Origin: Butyrivibrio sp.
Lineage (GTDB): Bacteria; Bacillota; Clostridia; Lachnospirales; Lachnospiraceae
NCBI GenBank assembly: GCA_017615275.1
Contig: JAGAAO010000075.1
Span: 1-39,981 of the forward strand
DNA length: 39,981 bases
Direction: 5' to 3'
In this document: in pieces, positions 27,535-36,412 of the stretch
How positions within the stretch are numbered: the stretch's first letter is position 1
Layout of the letters: every line of letters begins with the position of its first letter
Position numbers and translations under genes: made by a program
Notes under the pieces: generated by a model
Database searches by the model: none
What the model was told of the DNA's origin: nothing
Seen by the model: the letters and a program-made list of their open reading frames with translations, nothing else

Positions 27535-29166
27535 TTAAGCCTCTTCACGACCGATAATAACCGGCAGTAAAGAAAAAACATTTCCCAAGGGAACCTTCTC
27601 AAGCTCCCCGCCGTCCAAACCTCCGACCATAACTAGAGAAGCCACATATCCCGCATAATAGAAAAGAATGCAGATAATAAATGTAAGAACTTCTCCTATG
27701 GAATTTACAAGAGCCTTATTTATCAAAAATACAACAAAGCCCGCAACAGCAGATGCAATAAGCGCTCTGCCGATATTGACCAAAAGGTTGAAATTAGTCT
27801 TAAGCATCTTCATAAATACAAAGAAGCAAAGAGCTATATATGCCAAAAGCGATATCATCGTAGGCAGCATGATACCATAAATTCCGATATTACCAAAGCT
27901 TCCGAACAGAACCATCACAAAAATATGAACAAGCCAGGCAACGCACAAAGCAACAACGATAATTATCGACTTGCCCATATGATTCAACAGCCATGAAAAG
28001 AATATCGCAAACGGGATCAGCACCACCAAAAAGCATGCCGCTCTTATAAGCTCAACGCTGAAATCCTCTCCGACTCTGAATACCGCTGTATCAATAGTTG
28101 ATGCAAGAGTAAGCAAAAACAGTGCCGCAGGAATCGTCATCTCTATAAAATGCTTTATGAATCTCTCGAATTTTTCTGTCGCAGCACGTGGTGTATCTTT
28201 TTCAATCCTTGCAACAATCTTGTTCCACTCCACAATAAAGGGAATGCAGCACAAAAGCGACAATATTACCACCAAAGGAATGGTTCTTCCCGAATAATAA
28301 CCGTACGTTACGATAGGATTGCTCCTGCTCTTTACTATTCTGTGATGTACGTTGTAATAGATCTGATCCACCAAAAGAAGAAGTCCCGGTGAAGCGTACA
28401 AAAACAAAACAGGTCTGATACTGTACAGAACATCATTCTTGGTATCAAGAAACTGCGGAGATCCGTTCTTTACAATCTCTTTAAGTTCCTCTCTCCTTAA
28501 ATAAAAGCTTATCAGTATCTGAATAAGTCCGATCACAGACGCAACAAAGATTCCTATCATCATTCCCGTAGATCCGTAAACAGCGCTCAGATCATTCAAA
28601 TGGAAAAGTGCATTGACCTTAAGTCCGTACTTATACAGAATAATCGAAGCTATCGTTCCTACAACGAACGCAGAAAGCGAAATAATAATATCGGACAGAA
28701 CAATAGGTCTTGTGTACCCTACTCCCTGAAGATATCCTCTGATAACGCCCTGAATGCACAAGAACAATACTGTAAAAGCAGCTAAAAGCCAGTGATAAAC
28801 ACCTCTGTTCGATCCAAAAAGTGTCGCAGAAAAATTAGTACCCGCCACAACAATGAGCAAAGTAATGATGACACCTGTAAGTCCGAATATCTTAAAACTT
28901 CTCTTGGCACTTGCCTCTGCATTTATAAATTGAGATTTTTTTGCCCTAACACGAGCCATCACATAGACTGCTTTCTGAACCGCAAGAACAAAAGATGCGT
29001 AAAAAACAAAGAAAAGAGTAAGCGGTCCCGCAGAATATCCGGCTCCTTTTTCTCCGTAGATCCTTACGGCAACGACTTCATACAACATTAGAATGATAAT
29101 GGAACAATAAACGGCGGCAGTTAGAATATCAGGCCTGATCCTTTTATCTTCATGATACTTTTTCAT
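27535..29166 (-). CDS. MATE/MOP superfamily lipid flippase (MurJ/SpoVB-like)
   Basis: A 543-residue polytopic protein with about 14 hydrophobic helices and a short charged N-terminus (MKKYHEDKRIR). The segment VIRGYLQGVGYTRPIVLSD matches the polysaccharide-biosynthesis/SpoVB type of MOP exporter, which move lipid-linked sugars such as lipid II or capsule units. The exact cargo is unknown. I use ATG 29166, which has GGAG 6 bases upstream, over a TTG 12 bases earlier. It is 21 bases after ybeY and belongs to the long central run. Confidence 0.85.
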   Translation of the reverse strand: MKKYHEDKRIRPDILTAAVYCSIIILMLYEVVAVRIYGEKGAGYSAGPLTLFFVFYASFVLAVQKAVYVMARVRAKKSQFINAEASAKRSFKIFGLTGVIITLLIVVAGTNFSATLFGSNRGVYHWLLAAFTVLFLCIQGVIRGYLQGVGYTRPIVLSDIIISLSAFVVGTIASIILYKYGLKVNALFHLNDLSAVYGSTGMMIGIFVASVIGLIQILISFYLRREELKEIVKNGSPQFLDTKNDVLYSIRPVLFLYASPGLLLLVDQIYYNVHHRIVKSRSNPIVTYGYYSGRTIPLVVILSLLCCIPFIVEWNKIVARIEKDTPRAATEKFERFIKHFIEMTIPAALFLLTLASTIDTAVFRVGEDFSVELIRAACFLVVLIPFAIFFSWLLNHMGKSIIIVVALCVAWLVHIFVMVLFGSFGNIGIYGIMLPTMISLLAYIALCFFVFMKMLKTNFNLLVNIGRALIASAVAGFVVFLINKALVNSIGEVLTFIICILFYYAGYVASLVMVGGLDGGELEKVPLGNVFSLLPVIIGREEA

Positions 29167-29187
29167 ACTCGTCTCCAACCAAAAAAA

Positions 29188-29691
29188 TTATTCTCTTGTG
29201 ATTCCCAATGAATTAAGGACATCACTCTGCTTCTTTTCCATCACTTCGGCTTCATCCGCCTCCATGTGATCATAACCGCACAGATGAAGCATGCTGTGCG
29301 CAATAAGAAATGCAAATTCTCTTTTGGTGCTGTGGCCGTACTCCTCAGCCTGGCTTCTGACCCTGTCTTCATTGACAACAATATCTCCGAAAACAATATT
29401 TCCCGTATCGGGATTCAATAGGTCAGGTGCCTGCTCTCCGTCCATGACGGAAAAATCCCCCGGCTCATCATATGAGACATTCGGAAAAGACAAAACATCG
29501 GTCGGCTTGTCTATCTCCCTAAACTCCCTGTTAAGCTCTTGTATTCCCTCATCGTTTGTAATAGTGAGACTGATCTCTACTTCTCTGTCGCACCCCTCGG
29601 ATCTTAAGACCTCTTCCGCGACTTTTTTGGCAACTTCCTCAGCGTCAAAATCAAAGAGAGCCCCCGTCTCATTCTCAACGTAAAAAGTCAT
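29188..29691 (-). CDS. ybeY: Endoribonuclease YbeY (16S rRNA maturation)
   Basis: A zinc-dependent RNase involved in 16S rRNA 3' processing and ribosome quality control. The 167-residue protein has the metal motif AHSMLHLCGYDHMEADEAEVM with His132, His136 and His142, and the conserved NREFREIDKPTDVLSFP block. An acidic insertion (about 74-96) follows the latter. Its ATG lies inside the 3' end of the PgpH-like gene (17-base overlap), with AAGGAG 10 bases upstream. Confidence 0.96.
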   Translation of the reverse strand: MTFYVENETGALFDFDAEEVAKKVAEEVLRSEGCDREVEISLTITNDEGIQELNREFREIDKPTDVLSFPNVSYDEPGDFSVMDGEQAPDLLNPDTGNIVFGDIVVNEDRVRSQAEEYGHSTKREFAFLIAHSMLHLCGYDHMEADEAEVMEKKQSDVLNSLGITRE

Positions 29692-30886
29692 AGTAAAGCT
29701 TCTCCTTCTTCATTATCTTCTTCATAACTTCAAGCTCTCTGAAAGTAACGTCGTAATCCTTAAGTTCTCCCTCAGATACCATCTTGTCTATGACAGAATC
29801 TATAAGATTATCGTAATCGATCTTGGCATTTTTGTCCTTTTTCAAAAGATACATGATCGATGCGATGAGAACCTCTCCGAGATGAACGGTAAGTGCCTCT
29901 TTGGACTTAGCTTCGTTCTTTTTGGGTTCCATGTAATCATGTAAAAAAGCCATTGCCTCAGTCGGAAAACGATTTTCTTCGTAAATATGTTTAACGTCGT
30001 CCCATGCGGTCTTACCCTCAAGCAGACCTATCCTGTTATAATACGAACAAGTCTTTACCGCCCTGACATTTATATTAAGTCCAATAGCCATCCGCTCTGC
30101 GATATAGGCCGTATGAATAGCTCTGAAATATTCGTCCTTATTCTTTTCCTTAAGCGCAACAAGAAGCGGGAAATCCGCATCATTGATGACCATGTACATA
30201 TCATTTGTCCTTCTTATTACGTAAACTCCGAAGATATTCAGAAAAATAAGAAGGATGATAAGATTAAGCATCAGATTGATTGCAGGTGATATCAGTATGT
30301 ACACCGACAGAGTTCTGTTTAAGAACAAAACATTGTATGCCACTAAAAATACAGCCTGCATCATAAGAGAGATAAAGGTCGGAATACCTATCTCCGTATT
30401 TTCTTCAAGATTTCTGAACATTGCAAGAGCCACCGCTCCCGCAAGAACATACATAAATAGTTCTCCGCATCCCCCATTTTCTTCAAGCATAACGGATATT
30501 ATCACAAGTCCTATGCCTGAGGTCATGCCGATCTCAATGTTTGAAAAAAGAGCCAGCATGACAAAAAGCGACATGTAAGGCCAGAAGACATTCGGCACCA
30601 GTCCGAATATGCACGCGAGTATAAGTCCTACAGCATATCCCGCGACAAATCTGCTCCTGACTTGAAGATTGTCGTATGTTAATCTGCATTTGCCTTCTGA
30701 CGCGGCATCAAGGAGCATAAATACAACTGTTCCCGCAAATGCAACGGATACGATCGTATTTCTGAGTATCGCCTCATAGCTCTTCCCCATGAAATATGAA
30801 AAAGCAAAGACGACAACTCCTGTATAAATAAGCATTGCTACGTATGATAATCTGACTTTAAGGTTCGAATTATTAGCGTTTGCCAT
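29675..30886 (-). CDS. Degenerate PgpH-like 7TM/HD membrane protein
   Basis: A 403-residue protein at the place where phoH-pgpH-ybeY clusters carry the c-di-AMP phosphodiesterase PgpH. It has about 8 hydrophobic helices (about 12-225) and a cytoplasmic domain (about 240-403) that aligns with the PgpH HD domain: IHTAYIAERMA keeps the first His (258), but the diagnostic YYHDIG reads SYYNRIG (284-285), so the HD dyad is Asn-Arg. The long extracellular domain normally N-terminal to the 7TM is missing. The end (GELKDYDVTFRELEVMKKI) still resembles the PgpH C-terminus. The start at ATG 30886 overlaps phoH by 14 bases. It is probably inactive as a phosphodiesterase; a binding or sensing role is inferred. 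Confidence 0.8.
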   Translation of the reverse strand: MANANNSNLKVRLSYVAMLIYTGVVVFAFSYFMGKSYEAILRNTIVSVAFAGTVVFMLLDAASEGKCRLTYDNLQVRSRFVAGYAVGLILACIFGLVPNVFWPYMSLFVMLALFSNIEIGMTSGIGLVIISVMLEENGGCGELFMYVLAGAVALAMFRNLEENTEIGIPTFISLMMQAVFLVAYNVLFLNRTLSVYILISPAINLMLNLIILLIFLNIFGVYVIRRTNDMYMVINDADFPLLVALKEKNKDEYFRAIHTAYIAERMAIGLNINVRAVKTCSYYNRIGLLEGKTAWDDVKHIYEENRFPTEAMAFLHDYMEPKKNEAKSKEALTVHLGEVLIASIMYLLKKDKNAKIDYDNLIDSVIDKMVSEGELKDYDVTFRELEVMKKIMKKEKLYYDFLR

Positions 30887-31922
30887 TGCCTGAACGTCTC
30901 TCCAATTTTTGTATAGACTTCTTGTTCTTCTTGTTTTCAGCCTTCTTCTCGTAGTCCTCATAAGCCTTAACAATCTTCTGAACAAGAGGATGTCTTACCA
31001 CGTCACTGCTGGTAAGGGTACAAAAAGCTATATCATCTATTCCCTTTAGGACATTTCCCGCAATCTCAAGCCCCGATTTAACATCAGCCGAAAGATCCTT
31101 CTGAGAAGCATCACCTGTGATGATGACCTTTGATCCGAAACCGATTCTGGTAAGGAACATCTTCATCTGTGCCGGTGTGGTATTCTGTGCCTCATCGAGA
31201 ATAATAAAAGCATTATCGAGCGTTCTTCCTCTCATGTATGCAAGAGGCGCGACTTCGATAAGCCCTTTTTCCATATTTTTGATAAAATTCTCCGTTCCCA
31301 TTATCTGGTAAAGAGCGTCATAGAGAGGTCTGAGATACGGATCGACCTTACTCTGAAGATCACCCGGAAGGAAACCGAGCTTTTCTCCGGCTTCAATGGC
31401 AGGTCTTGTCAAAATGATCCTGCTGACTTCTTCTCTCTGAAATGCGGTTATCGCCATTGCCATGGCAAGATAAGTCTTACCCGTTCCCGCAGGACCGAGC
31501 CCGAATACGATCATCTTGTTTCTGATCGCATCTATGTATTTCTTTTGACCGAGAGTCTTGGGCTTGATAGGTTTGCCCGAAACAGTATGACAGATAATAT
31601 CCCTGTCTATATCAACAAGGACATTATCATTTTGTACTTCGCCTTTATTTGCAGACGTATCCTCTTTTAAGGATATGGCGTAGTCTACGCTCTGCTCTTC
31701 GATATGAGAGCCTCGCCTTGATAGCTGAACAAGTTCTCTTATAATACTCGAAGCCTTGTTCGCTCCTTCTTTTTCACCTATTATGCGAAGCTCACCATTT
31801 CTGTCAATGATCTCCACATGAAGGCTTTTTTCGATCTTGCGGATATAACTGTCGTTTCCGCCAAAAATATTGCGCTCGTCTTCTGCAGTGAGCGCCAATC
31901 TAAGTTCTGTAATCTCACTCAT
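30873..31922 (-). CDS. phoH: PhoH-like ATPase
   Basis: A cytoplasmic P-loop ATPase of the PhoH family, often linked to RNA metabolism together with YbeY. The 349-residue protein has an N-terminal KH-like region (about 5-70), Walker A GPAGTGKT at 143-150, Walker B AFIILDEAQN at about 238-247, SKVIITGD and a Lys/Arg-rich tail (about 325-349) suited to RNA binding. Its ATG overlaps the rlmH stop (ATGA). Confidence 0.95.
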   Translation of the reverse strand: MSEITELRLALTAEDERNIFGGNDSYIRKIEKSLHVEIIDRNGELRIIGEKEGANKASSIIRELVQLSRRGSHIEEQSVDYAISLKEDTSANKGEVQNDNVLVDIDRDIICHTVSGKPIKPKTLGQKKYIDAIRNKMIVFGLGPAGTGKTYLAMAMAITAFQREEVSRIILTRPAIEAGEKLGFLPGDLQSKVDPYLRPLYDALYQIMGTENFIKNMEKGLIEVAPLAYMRGRTLDNAFIILDEAQNTTPAQMKMFLTRIGFGSKVIITGDASQKDLSADVKSGLEIAGNVLKGIDDIAFCTLTSSDVVRHPLVQKIVKAYEDYEKKAENKKNKKSIQKLERRSGNGKR

Positions 31923-32401
31923 TTATGATAGGGTTCTCCGCTAATGATTTTATAACCACGATAGATCTGTTCCAAAAGTATCACTCTCATCATCTGATGA
32001 GGAAATGTCATATCGGAAAAACTAATCGATGAATCAGCTCTCTTAAGCACGCTTTCATGGAGTCCCAGCGATCCGCCGATGACAAACTGTATATGACTTA
32101 CGCCGCTCACTCCAAGTGAACTTATATATTCGGAAAAAGCTTCCGACGTATGTCTCTTGCCTTTTATTGCAAGCACACATACATGCGCTCTTTCATCGAT
32201 ATTCTTTAGTATTCTTTCCGCTTCTTTTTTCTTGATCTGTTCCTCAACGGACAAAGGTGCATTGTCCGGAGTCTTCTCATCGGCAACCTCGATTATATTA
32301 AGCTTGCAATACCTCGATAATCTCTTGGAATATTCCGCAATAGCATCATTCCAGTATTTCTCCTTGATCTTGCCGACACATATGATACTGATATTACCCA
32401 A
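31919..32401 (-). CDS. rlmH: 23S rRNA (pseudouridine1915-N3)-methyltransferase
   Basis: A SPOUT-class methyltransferase that modifies pseudouridine 1915 in helix 69. The 160-residue protein has ISIICVGKIKEKYW at the start, the SAM-knot block FVIGGSLGLHESV, and the family ending MTFPHQMMRVILLEQIYRGY followed by KIISGEPYHK. The start is TTG at 32401, with GAGGA 6 bases upstream; no ATG fits. It lies 15 bases after the MORN gene. rlmH next to phoH is an uncommon pairing. Confidence 0.95.
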   Translation of the reverse strand: MGNISIICVGKIKEKYWNDAIAEYSKRLSRYCKLNIIEVADEKTPDNAPLSVEEQIKKKEAERILKNIDERAHVCVLAIKGKRHTSEAFSEYISSLGVSGVSHIQFVIGGSLGLHESVLKRADSSISFSDMTFPHQMMRVILLEQIYRGYKIISGEPYHK

Positions 32402-32416
32402 AATTTATCCTCTGAT

Positions 32417-33436
32417 CTATTTGTTGATCGGCTTGCCGCCGCTTACTATTCCGCTTATTCCGTTATCCGCAAGAGCTTCCTGTGACATATAGACATGAGT
32501 GTCCTCACTTTCAAGGAGACTCAGAACAGGAATATTCCCCTTCTTGTCCTTGGTTCCGTTAAGCACGCGTGCCCACTTTCCTTCCTTGCAGGTTCCTCTC
32601 CACTCGGTAGCATTTCCCTCGGCGTTAATGATGATTACATACATATCACCGTTATATTTGCCATCCTTAAAGCCGCCCATAGCATTCTGAAGATATACAT
32701 CTTCAGGATTCATGTATTCAGCGTTATAGTCATAATGCTCCTGACCTTTTCCTGTAGGAAGATCGTTCTCCCAATTTCCGCTGAAGGTATGTTCCGTAAC
32801 AACATAATGACTGTATGAGGGATAAAAATTGATCCATGATCCCTCTCCCTGTCTTACGCCGTTTACCCAATCGCCGTAGTAATAGCAACTGTTTCCGTAA
32901 ACAGCAAGTCCTTTTCCTTCGGGATTGCCCGAATCATTGGTTTCACCGTAATACAAAAAGTCATTTCCATCGCCAAGCTCGTACGACATGGCTTCATATC
33001 TTTCAAGATGCGCAAGGTCTCTTACGGCAGCCATATTATTCTCTGCCCAATAACCCTGCATTTCTTTTAACTGCTCTTCTTTGTCATATTCAACGTCTTT
33101 GTAGACATCCTTTAAAACAGCTGTCTTGGTCGCATAGAAGCTGTTACCCGACACAGAACCCGGTGCCGGATCCAGGTACTCGGAATACGAAAGAACAATC
33201 TCCTCGCTCGAAGCAGCCGAAGAACTGTCATCAGCGGCGCTCCCGTTCTGCTCGGACGCCCCTGCGCCTGCATCGCCGGAAACGGAACTGACTGCATGTT
33301 CCGCTGTGTCATTACTCTGCTTTTTGTTTTTCCCGCCCTTAGTATCCGTTACAACGAGAATTCCAACAAGTAACAACAAAATAACCGAAATAATACCTGA
33401 AGTTATAGCCAATTTGATCTTTTCATCTTTATCCAT
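32417..33436 (-). CDS. Membrane-anchored MORN-repeat protein
   Basis: A 339-residue protein with a short charged N-terminus, one membrane helix (about 10-30), a low-complexity Ser/Ala/Gly/Asp linker (about 40-80), and a beta-rich domain with MORN-type repeats: YYGETNDSGNPEGKGLAVYG and YYGDWVNGVRQGEGSW at about 162-201, FSGNWENDLPTGKGQEHY at about 218-235 and FKDGKYNGDMYV at about 256-267. MORN repeats often bind lipids or proteins; no enzymatic motif is visible. Orientation suggests the repeats are outside the cell. It is 27 bases after the small upstream gene. Confidence 0.85.
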   Translation of the reverse strand: MDKDEKIKLAITSGIISVILLLLVGILVVTDTKGGKNKKQSNDTAEHAVSSVSGDAGAGASEQNGSAADDSSSAASSEEIVLSYSEYLDPAPGSVSGNSFYATKTAVLKDVYKDVEYDKEEQLKEMQGYWAENNMAAVRDLAHLERYEAMSYELGDGNDFLYYGETNDSGNPEGKGLAVYGNSCYYYGDWVNGVRQGEGSWINFYPSYSHYVVTEHTFSGNWENDLPTGKGQEHYDYNAEYMNPEDVYLQNAMGGFKDGKYNGDMYVIIINAEGNATEWRGTCKEGKWARVLNGTKDKKGNIPVLSLLESEDTHVYMSQEALADNGISGIVSGGKPINK

Positions 33437-33463
33437 ATATCTTCTTAATATCCTTAATTTTCG

Positions 33464-33886
33464 TTAATCATTTCCAACCGGAACTCCCAAAATTCTGTTT
33501 TGGAATCCCGCCATCAAACTATCGTAATCTGTATAATTTATGTTGCATTTAAAACGGCTGTTCCAGACATTCTTAAGCGCGTCACAGATCGCCGTAGCCC
33601 TCTCTCCTTCATTCTTAAGAATCGCGGGAAAAATGTAATAAATGAGGAAATAGTTAAGGTTCATCAGATTACCCAAGCGAACCTTTCCAAACTTCTTAAA
33701 CTCCTCATGTACTCCGTCGCAAAATTCTTCAGAAGCAGCCGACACATCCGCTGCCCCTACCAAATCCTTAAGATAAACATATCTCTCTGATAAGAACGTA
33801 TTCATCCTGTTCTCATACTCTTTTTTGGTAGATATCTTGCTAAAAGGTTCTAACCCTTCAAAAATCTTGTTAATGTTAAATGCCAT
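33464..33886 (-). CDS. Small protein of unknown function
   Basis: A 140-residue, mostly helical, soluble protein starting MAFNINKIFEGLEPFSK and containing NLMNLNYFLIYYIFPAILKN, a strongly hydrophobic stretch at about 76-92 that may be a buried helix. I do not recognise the family. GGAG lies 11 bases before the ATG. It is the first gene of the long central run, just downstream of a probable promoter and repeated CGTAATC elements. Confidence 0.7.
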   Translation of the reverse strand: MAFNINKIFEGLEPFSKISTKKEYENRMNTFLSERYVYLKDLVGAADVSAASEEFCDGVHEEFKKFGKVRLGNLMNLNYFLIYYIFPAILKNEGERATAICDALKNVWNSRFKCNINYTDYDSLMAGFQNRILGVPVGND

Positions 33887-33904
33887 AGCAGTTTCATCTC
33901 CATA

Positions 33905-33930
33905 ACGTAATCGGTATCATACGTAATCGG
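33905..33930. repeat. Direct repeat ACGTAATCGG, two copies
   Basis: Identical 10-base copies at 33905-33914 and 33921-33930 have a 16-base period, between the -10 region and the start codon of the gene at 33886. A shorter related copy (CGTAATC) lies at 33984-33990. They may bind a regulator. Confidence 0.6.
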
Positions 33931-33934
33931 AAAC

Positions 33935-33950
33935 ATTATATCACATTATA
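33935..33950 (-). promoter_or_regulatory. Probable promoter of the long central run
   Basis: On the minus strand a perfect TATAAT (33940-33935) is preceded by TGA, forming an extended -10. A second TATAAT lies 10 bases upstream at 33950-33945. No good -35 is seen 16-18 bases away, which suits an extended -10 or an activated promoter. Confidence 0.5.
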
Positions 33951-34066
33951 TACGCTAAATGACAGTGTCTGTACATAAAGTGGCGTAATCACTTAGTTTG
34001 AAATGTTCTTTACTTTTATTACTACTGTGTGCTAAAGTGTGAAAAAGCTTTTGACACGGGAGGGAA

Positions 34067-34711
34067 ATGATGAAGTATAAAAATCTTTTATTCGATCTTG
34101 ACGGAACGCTGACTGATTCATCGGAAGGAATCACAAAATGTGCCATATATGCATTTGAAAAGATGCATATGACTCCACCGGATATCAATGAACTTTATAC
34201 ATTTATCGGGCCTCCGCTCGGTTACAGTTTCACAAAACACGGAGTTGATGAAAAAGACAAAGATAAGGCAGTGGCAATTTACAGAGAGCGCTATTCAACA
34301 ATCGGAAAGTTTGAAAACGCGCCTTATCCGGGAATGACAGAGCTCCTTAAAAAGCTTAAAGATGAAGGATACAAGCTGTATGTTGCGACATCGAAACTTG
34401 AGAAGCTTGCAGTGGAAGTGCTGGATCATTTCAATATGACGGAATACTTCGACGAGATTGCCGGATCAACCAAAGACGGCAGCAGGGAAAAGAAGGAAGA
34501 TGTCATCCAATACCTTCTTGATAAAATAGGTGCAACCAAAGACGGAACCGTTATGATCGGCGACACAAACTTCGATGTACTCGGAGCCGCAGAACTTGGA
34601 ATTCCCTGCATCGCGGTGACATGGGGATTCGGTGATAATGATGAAATGAAAAAAGCCGGCGCCGTTGCACTCGTCAGCAGTATGGACGAATTGTACAACG
34701 CCGTCAGCTGA
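34067..34711 (+). CDS. HAD-superfamily phosphatase (phosphoglycolate phosphatase-like)
   Basis: A 214-residue soluble HAD subfamily I hydrolase. Motif I is LLFDLDGTLTDS (Asp10, Asp12), the cap helix region follows (SEGITKCAIYAFEKM), motif II is YKLYVATSK (Ser/Thr region) and motif IV is VMIGDTNFDVLGAAELG. It resembles Gph/PpaX-type phosphatases, but the substrate cannot be told. Two adjacent ATG codons are present; GGAGG is 3 bases before the first and 6 before the second (34070), which may be the real start. It is a single gene divergent from the central run. Confidence 0.92.
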   Translation: MMKYKNLLFDLDGTLTDSSEGITKCAIYAFEKMHMTPPDINELYTFIGPPLGYSFTKHGVDEKDKDKAVAIYRERYSTIGKFENAPYPGMTELLKKLKDEGYKLYVATSKLEKLAVEVLDHFNMTEYFDEIAGSTKDGSREKKEDVIQYLLDKIGATKDGTVMIGDTNFDVLGAAELGIPCIAVTWGFGDNDEMKKAGAVALVSSMDELYNAVS

Positions 34712-34766
34712 TTATAACGACATCAAATATATGCAGAGGCTGTATTAAGCGAATAGCAAGGAAAGA

Positions 34767-34785
34767 AGGCTCTGTTTAAAAGCCT
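34767..34785 (-). terminator. Weak hairpin after the SGNH hydrolase gene
   Basis: AGGCT and AGCCT (five pairs) surround a 9-base loop overlapping the SGNH stop codon. On the minus strand TTCTTTCC follows. The stem is short, so termination is uncertain. Confidence 0.3.
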
Positions 34786-35729
34786 ATCTTTCTTATCTCC
34801 TCTGCCAGATTTCTTCCGTATATCTCGCATCCAAGGCAATTTGGATGAAGATTATCAAGGAAATATTCAGGAAAATGCGGAACCATTTTCATTCCGTCTA
34901 TAATCTTTACATTCTTATATTGCCCGGCTATTTTTCTTACTTTTTCGCAAAAAGACATAAGTACCGGAAATCCGTCGACAGAATCCCCTCTCCAAAGAGG
35001 TGTTATACAAAGGATCGGTATCTCTTCACCATAAATTCCTATCAAAGTTTCATAGTACTCTTCCACTTTGCTCATATCACCGTCGCCATATTGATTGGTT
35101 CCGAGTGCAACTATGATCTTATCGGGAGTATATCCCTCCATTTTCATGAGCGAATTCTTATCATAGATATATCCGCCGATTCCCTGATTAATAATGTCAT
35201 AATTGAGAATCCTGTTAGCGACACTCACATATGTATGGGATGATCTGAGCGGCCCGTAGCCCTGAGTGATCGAATCTCCTAGCCACAGAACTTTTTTGCC
35301 TTTAACGGCAGGCTCAACCTTGGCATCTATTGTAAAATTCCTGATCCAAACAGTGGCATCGGCAGGAAGATAGATAACCACATCCTTCTCGCCATCAGGA
35401 AGCTCCCATTCAATCGTTCCGACATCCATAATGTCTTTAATATATGTAATACCACTGATAAGCCCGTCAACCATGAGCTCAAAAGAGTCAGGTGAACCCT
35501 TCCATATAATCTTGTACTCAAACGACAGTTTATTCGCAGATGTTCTGAATTCAAGAGTCTTGGCAGTTGATGCAGTACACCTTTCATACCACATTTCAAA
35601 CGCGCCTTCAAAATAATCAACCTGCTTTTTTGAATACTGGAAAGCCTGAAGATATCCCTGCTCAGTCTCCTCAAACTCATATGCCCCAAAATAGATTTTC
35701 TTTAATTCTTCATTAGTCAAAACCATCAT
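34776..35729 (-). CDS. SGNH/GDSL-family hydrolase (two-domain esterase)
   Basis: A 317-residue protein with an N-terminal beta-sandwich (about 1-140) and a C-terminal SGNH hydrolase domain. Catalytic blocks: VLWLGDSITQGYG (Ser153), GIGGYIYD (Gly), VALGTNQYGDGD (Asn212) and DNLHPNCLG (Asp292, His295). No signal peptide is visible. The layout resembles carbohydrate esterases that deacetylate sugars, which is an inference. GGAGG lies 4 and 7 bases before two adjacent ATG codons (35729, 35726). Confidence 0.9.
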   Translation of the reverse strand: MMVLTNEELKKIYFGAYEFEETEQGYLQAFQYSKKQVDYFEGAFEMWYERCTASTAKTLEFRTSANKLSFEYKIIWKGSPDSFELMVDGLISGITYIKDIMDVGTIEWELPDGEKDVVIYLPADATVWIRNFTIDAKVEPAVKGKKVLWLGDSITQGYGPLRSSHTYVSVANRILNYDIINQGIGGYIYDKNSLMKMEGYTPDKIIVALGTNQYGDGDMSKVEEYYETLIGIYGEEIPILCITPLWRGDSVDGFPVLMSFCEKVRKIAGQYKNVKIIDGMKMVPHFPEYFLDNLHPNCLGCEIYGRNLAEEIRKIGF

Positions 35730-35765
35730 CGTACCTCCGTCATATCCCCAATACTTCTCTATTTT

Positions 35766-36371
35766 TTACTTAAGCCTGAGCTTGAAATCACACAGCTCAT
35801 CTCCATTTCCGATTGTCTTGGTTCTTATAAACTCAAGCCCCGGAATATTACCGTAGCTGTATATATCGTTATCACAGAACAGCTTATTTATCTCAGGACA
35901 TCCAAGTTCAGTGAGGTATGTGTGGTATGGACACTGTGTTATATCCATGCAAAACTCACCTTTCTTTTTAGGATAAAAGACATTTTTAAATCCTGACGCT
36001 TCTCCGAAACTCTTACGTGCCACAGGCCCCCACATAGCAAGAAAGAATCTTGTAAATCCGGGGAACTTTGCCGTCCTTGCCAAAGATGCTCCTGCCTGCT
36101 CGCTTCTGTTTTTCATCGCAACTCTCATTACTTCGAATGCTTTATCCGAATCTTTTTCCTTCATGGAAAGATAGATCGCAGCTGAAGGAAATATTGCTCT
36201 GTCAGTGTGCGCCGCTACTCCTTTTGGAAGATTCGCATGTTCAGCCATGATCTTCTCAAGTTTTTCTGTAGCGTTTCTCCAGATCTCATCCGCATCGCTC
36301 TGTGCGAATTCTTTGTAAACCTCGCCTTTAATGAAGTCCATGCCCTTCATAGCTTTCTCTGCTGTCATCAT
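35766..36371 (-). CDS. L-2-amino-thiazoline-4-carboxylic acid hydrolase family protein
   Basis: A protein of about 201 residues whose C-terminal half carries the ATC-hydrolase family pattern: DITQCPYHTYLTELGCPEIN, LFCDNDIYSYGNIPGLEFIR and TIGNGDELCDFKLR. Cys141, 147, 158, 166 and 194 could bind a metal. The founding enzyme opens a thiazoline ring on the way to L-cysteine, but most members are uncharacterised. I use ATG 36371; GGAG is 13 bases upstream, which is long, and a GTG at 36383 is too close to it. Confidence 0.8.
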   Translation of the reverse strand: MMTAEKAMKGMDFIKGEVYKEFAQSDADEIWRNATEKLEKIMAEHANLPKGVAAHTDRAIFPSAAIYLSMKEKDSDKAFEVMRVAMKNRSEQAGASLARTAKFPGFTRFFLAMWGPVARKSFGEASGFKNVFYPKKKGEFCMDITQCPYHTYLTELGCPEINKLFCDNDIYSYGNIPGLEFIRTKTIGNGDELCDFKLRLK

Positions 36372-36412
36372 ACTTTTAGTCACTCTCCTTGATGTTATGT
36401 TTAATGTTTAGT

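Noticed and set aside
33984-33990. CRISPR-like spacing of CGTAATC repeats
   Set aside because: Only three short copies at unequal spacing and no cas genes, so this is not an array.
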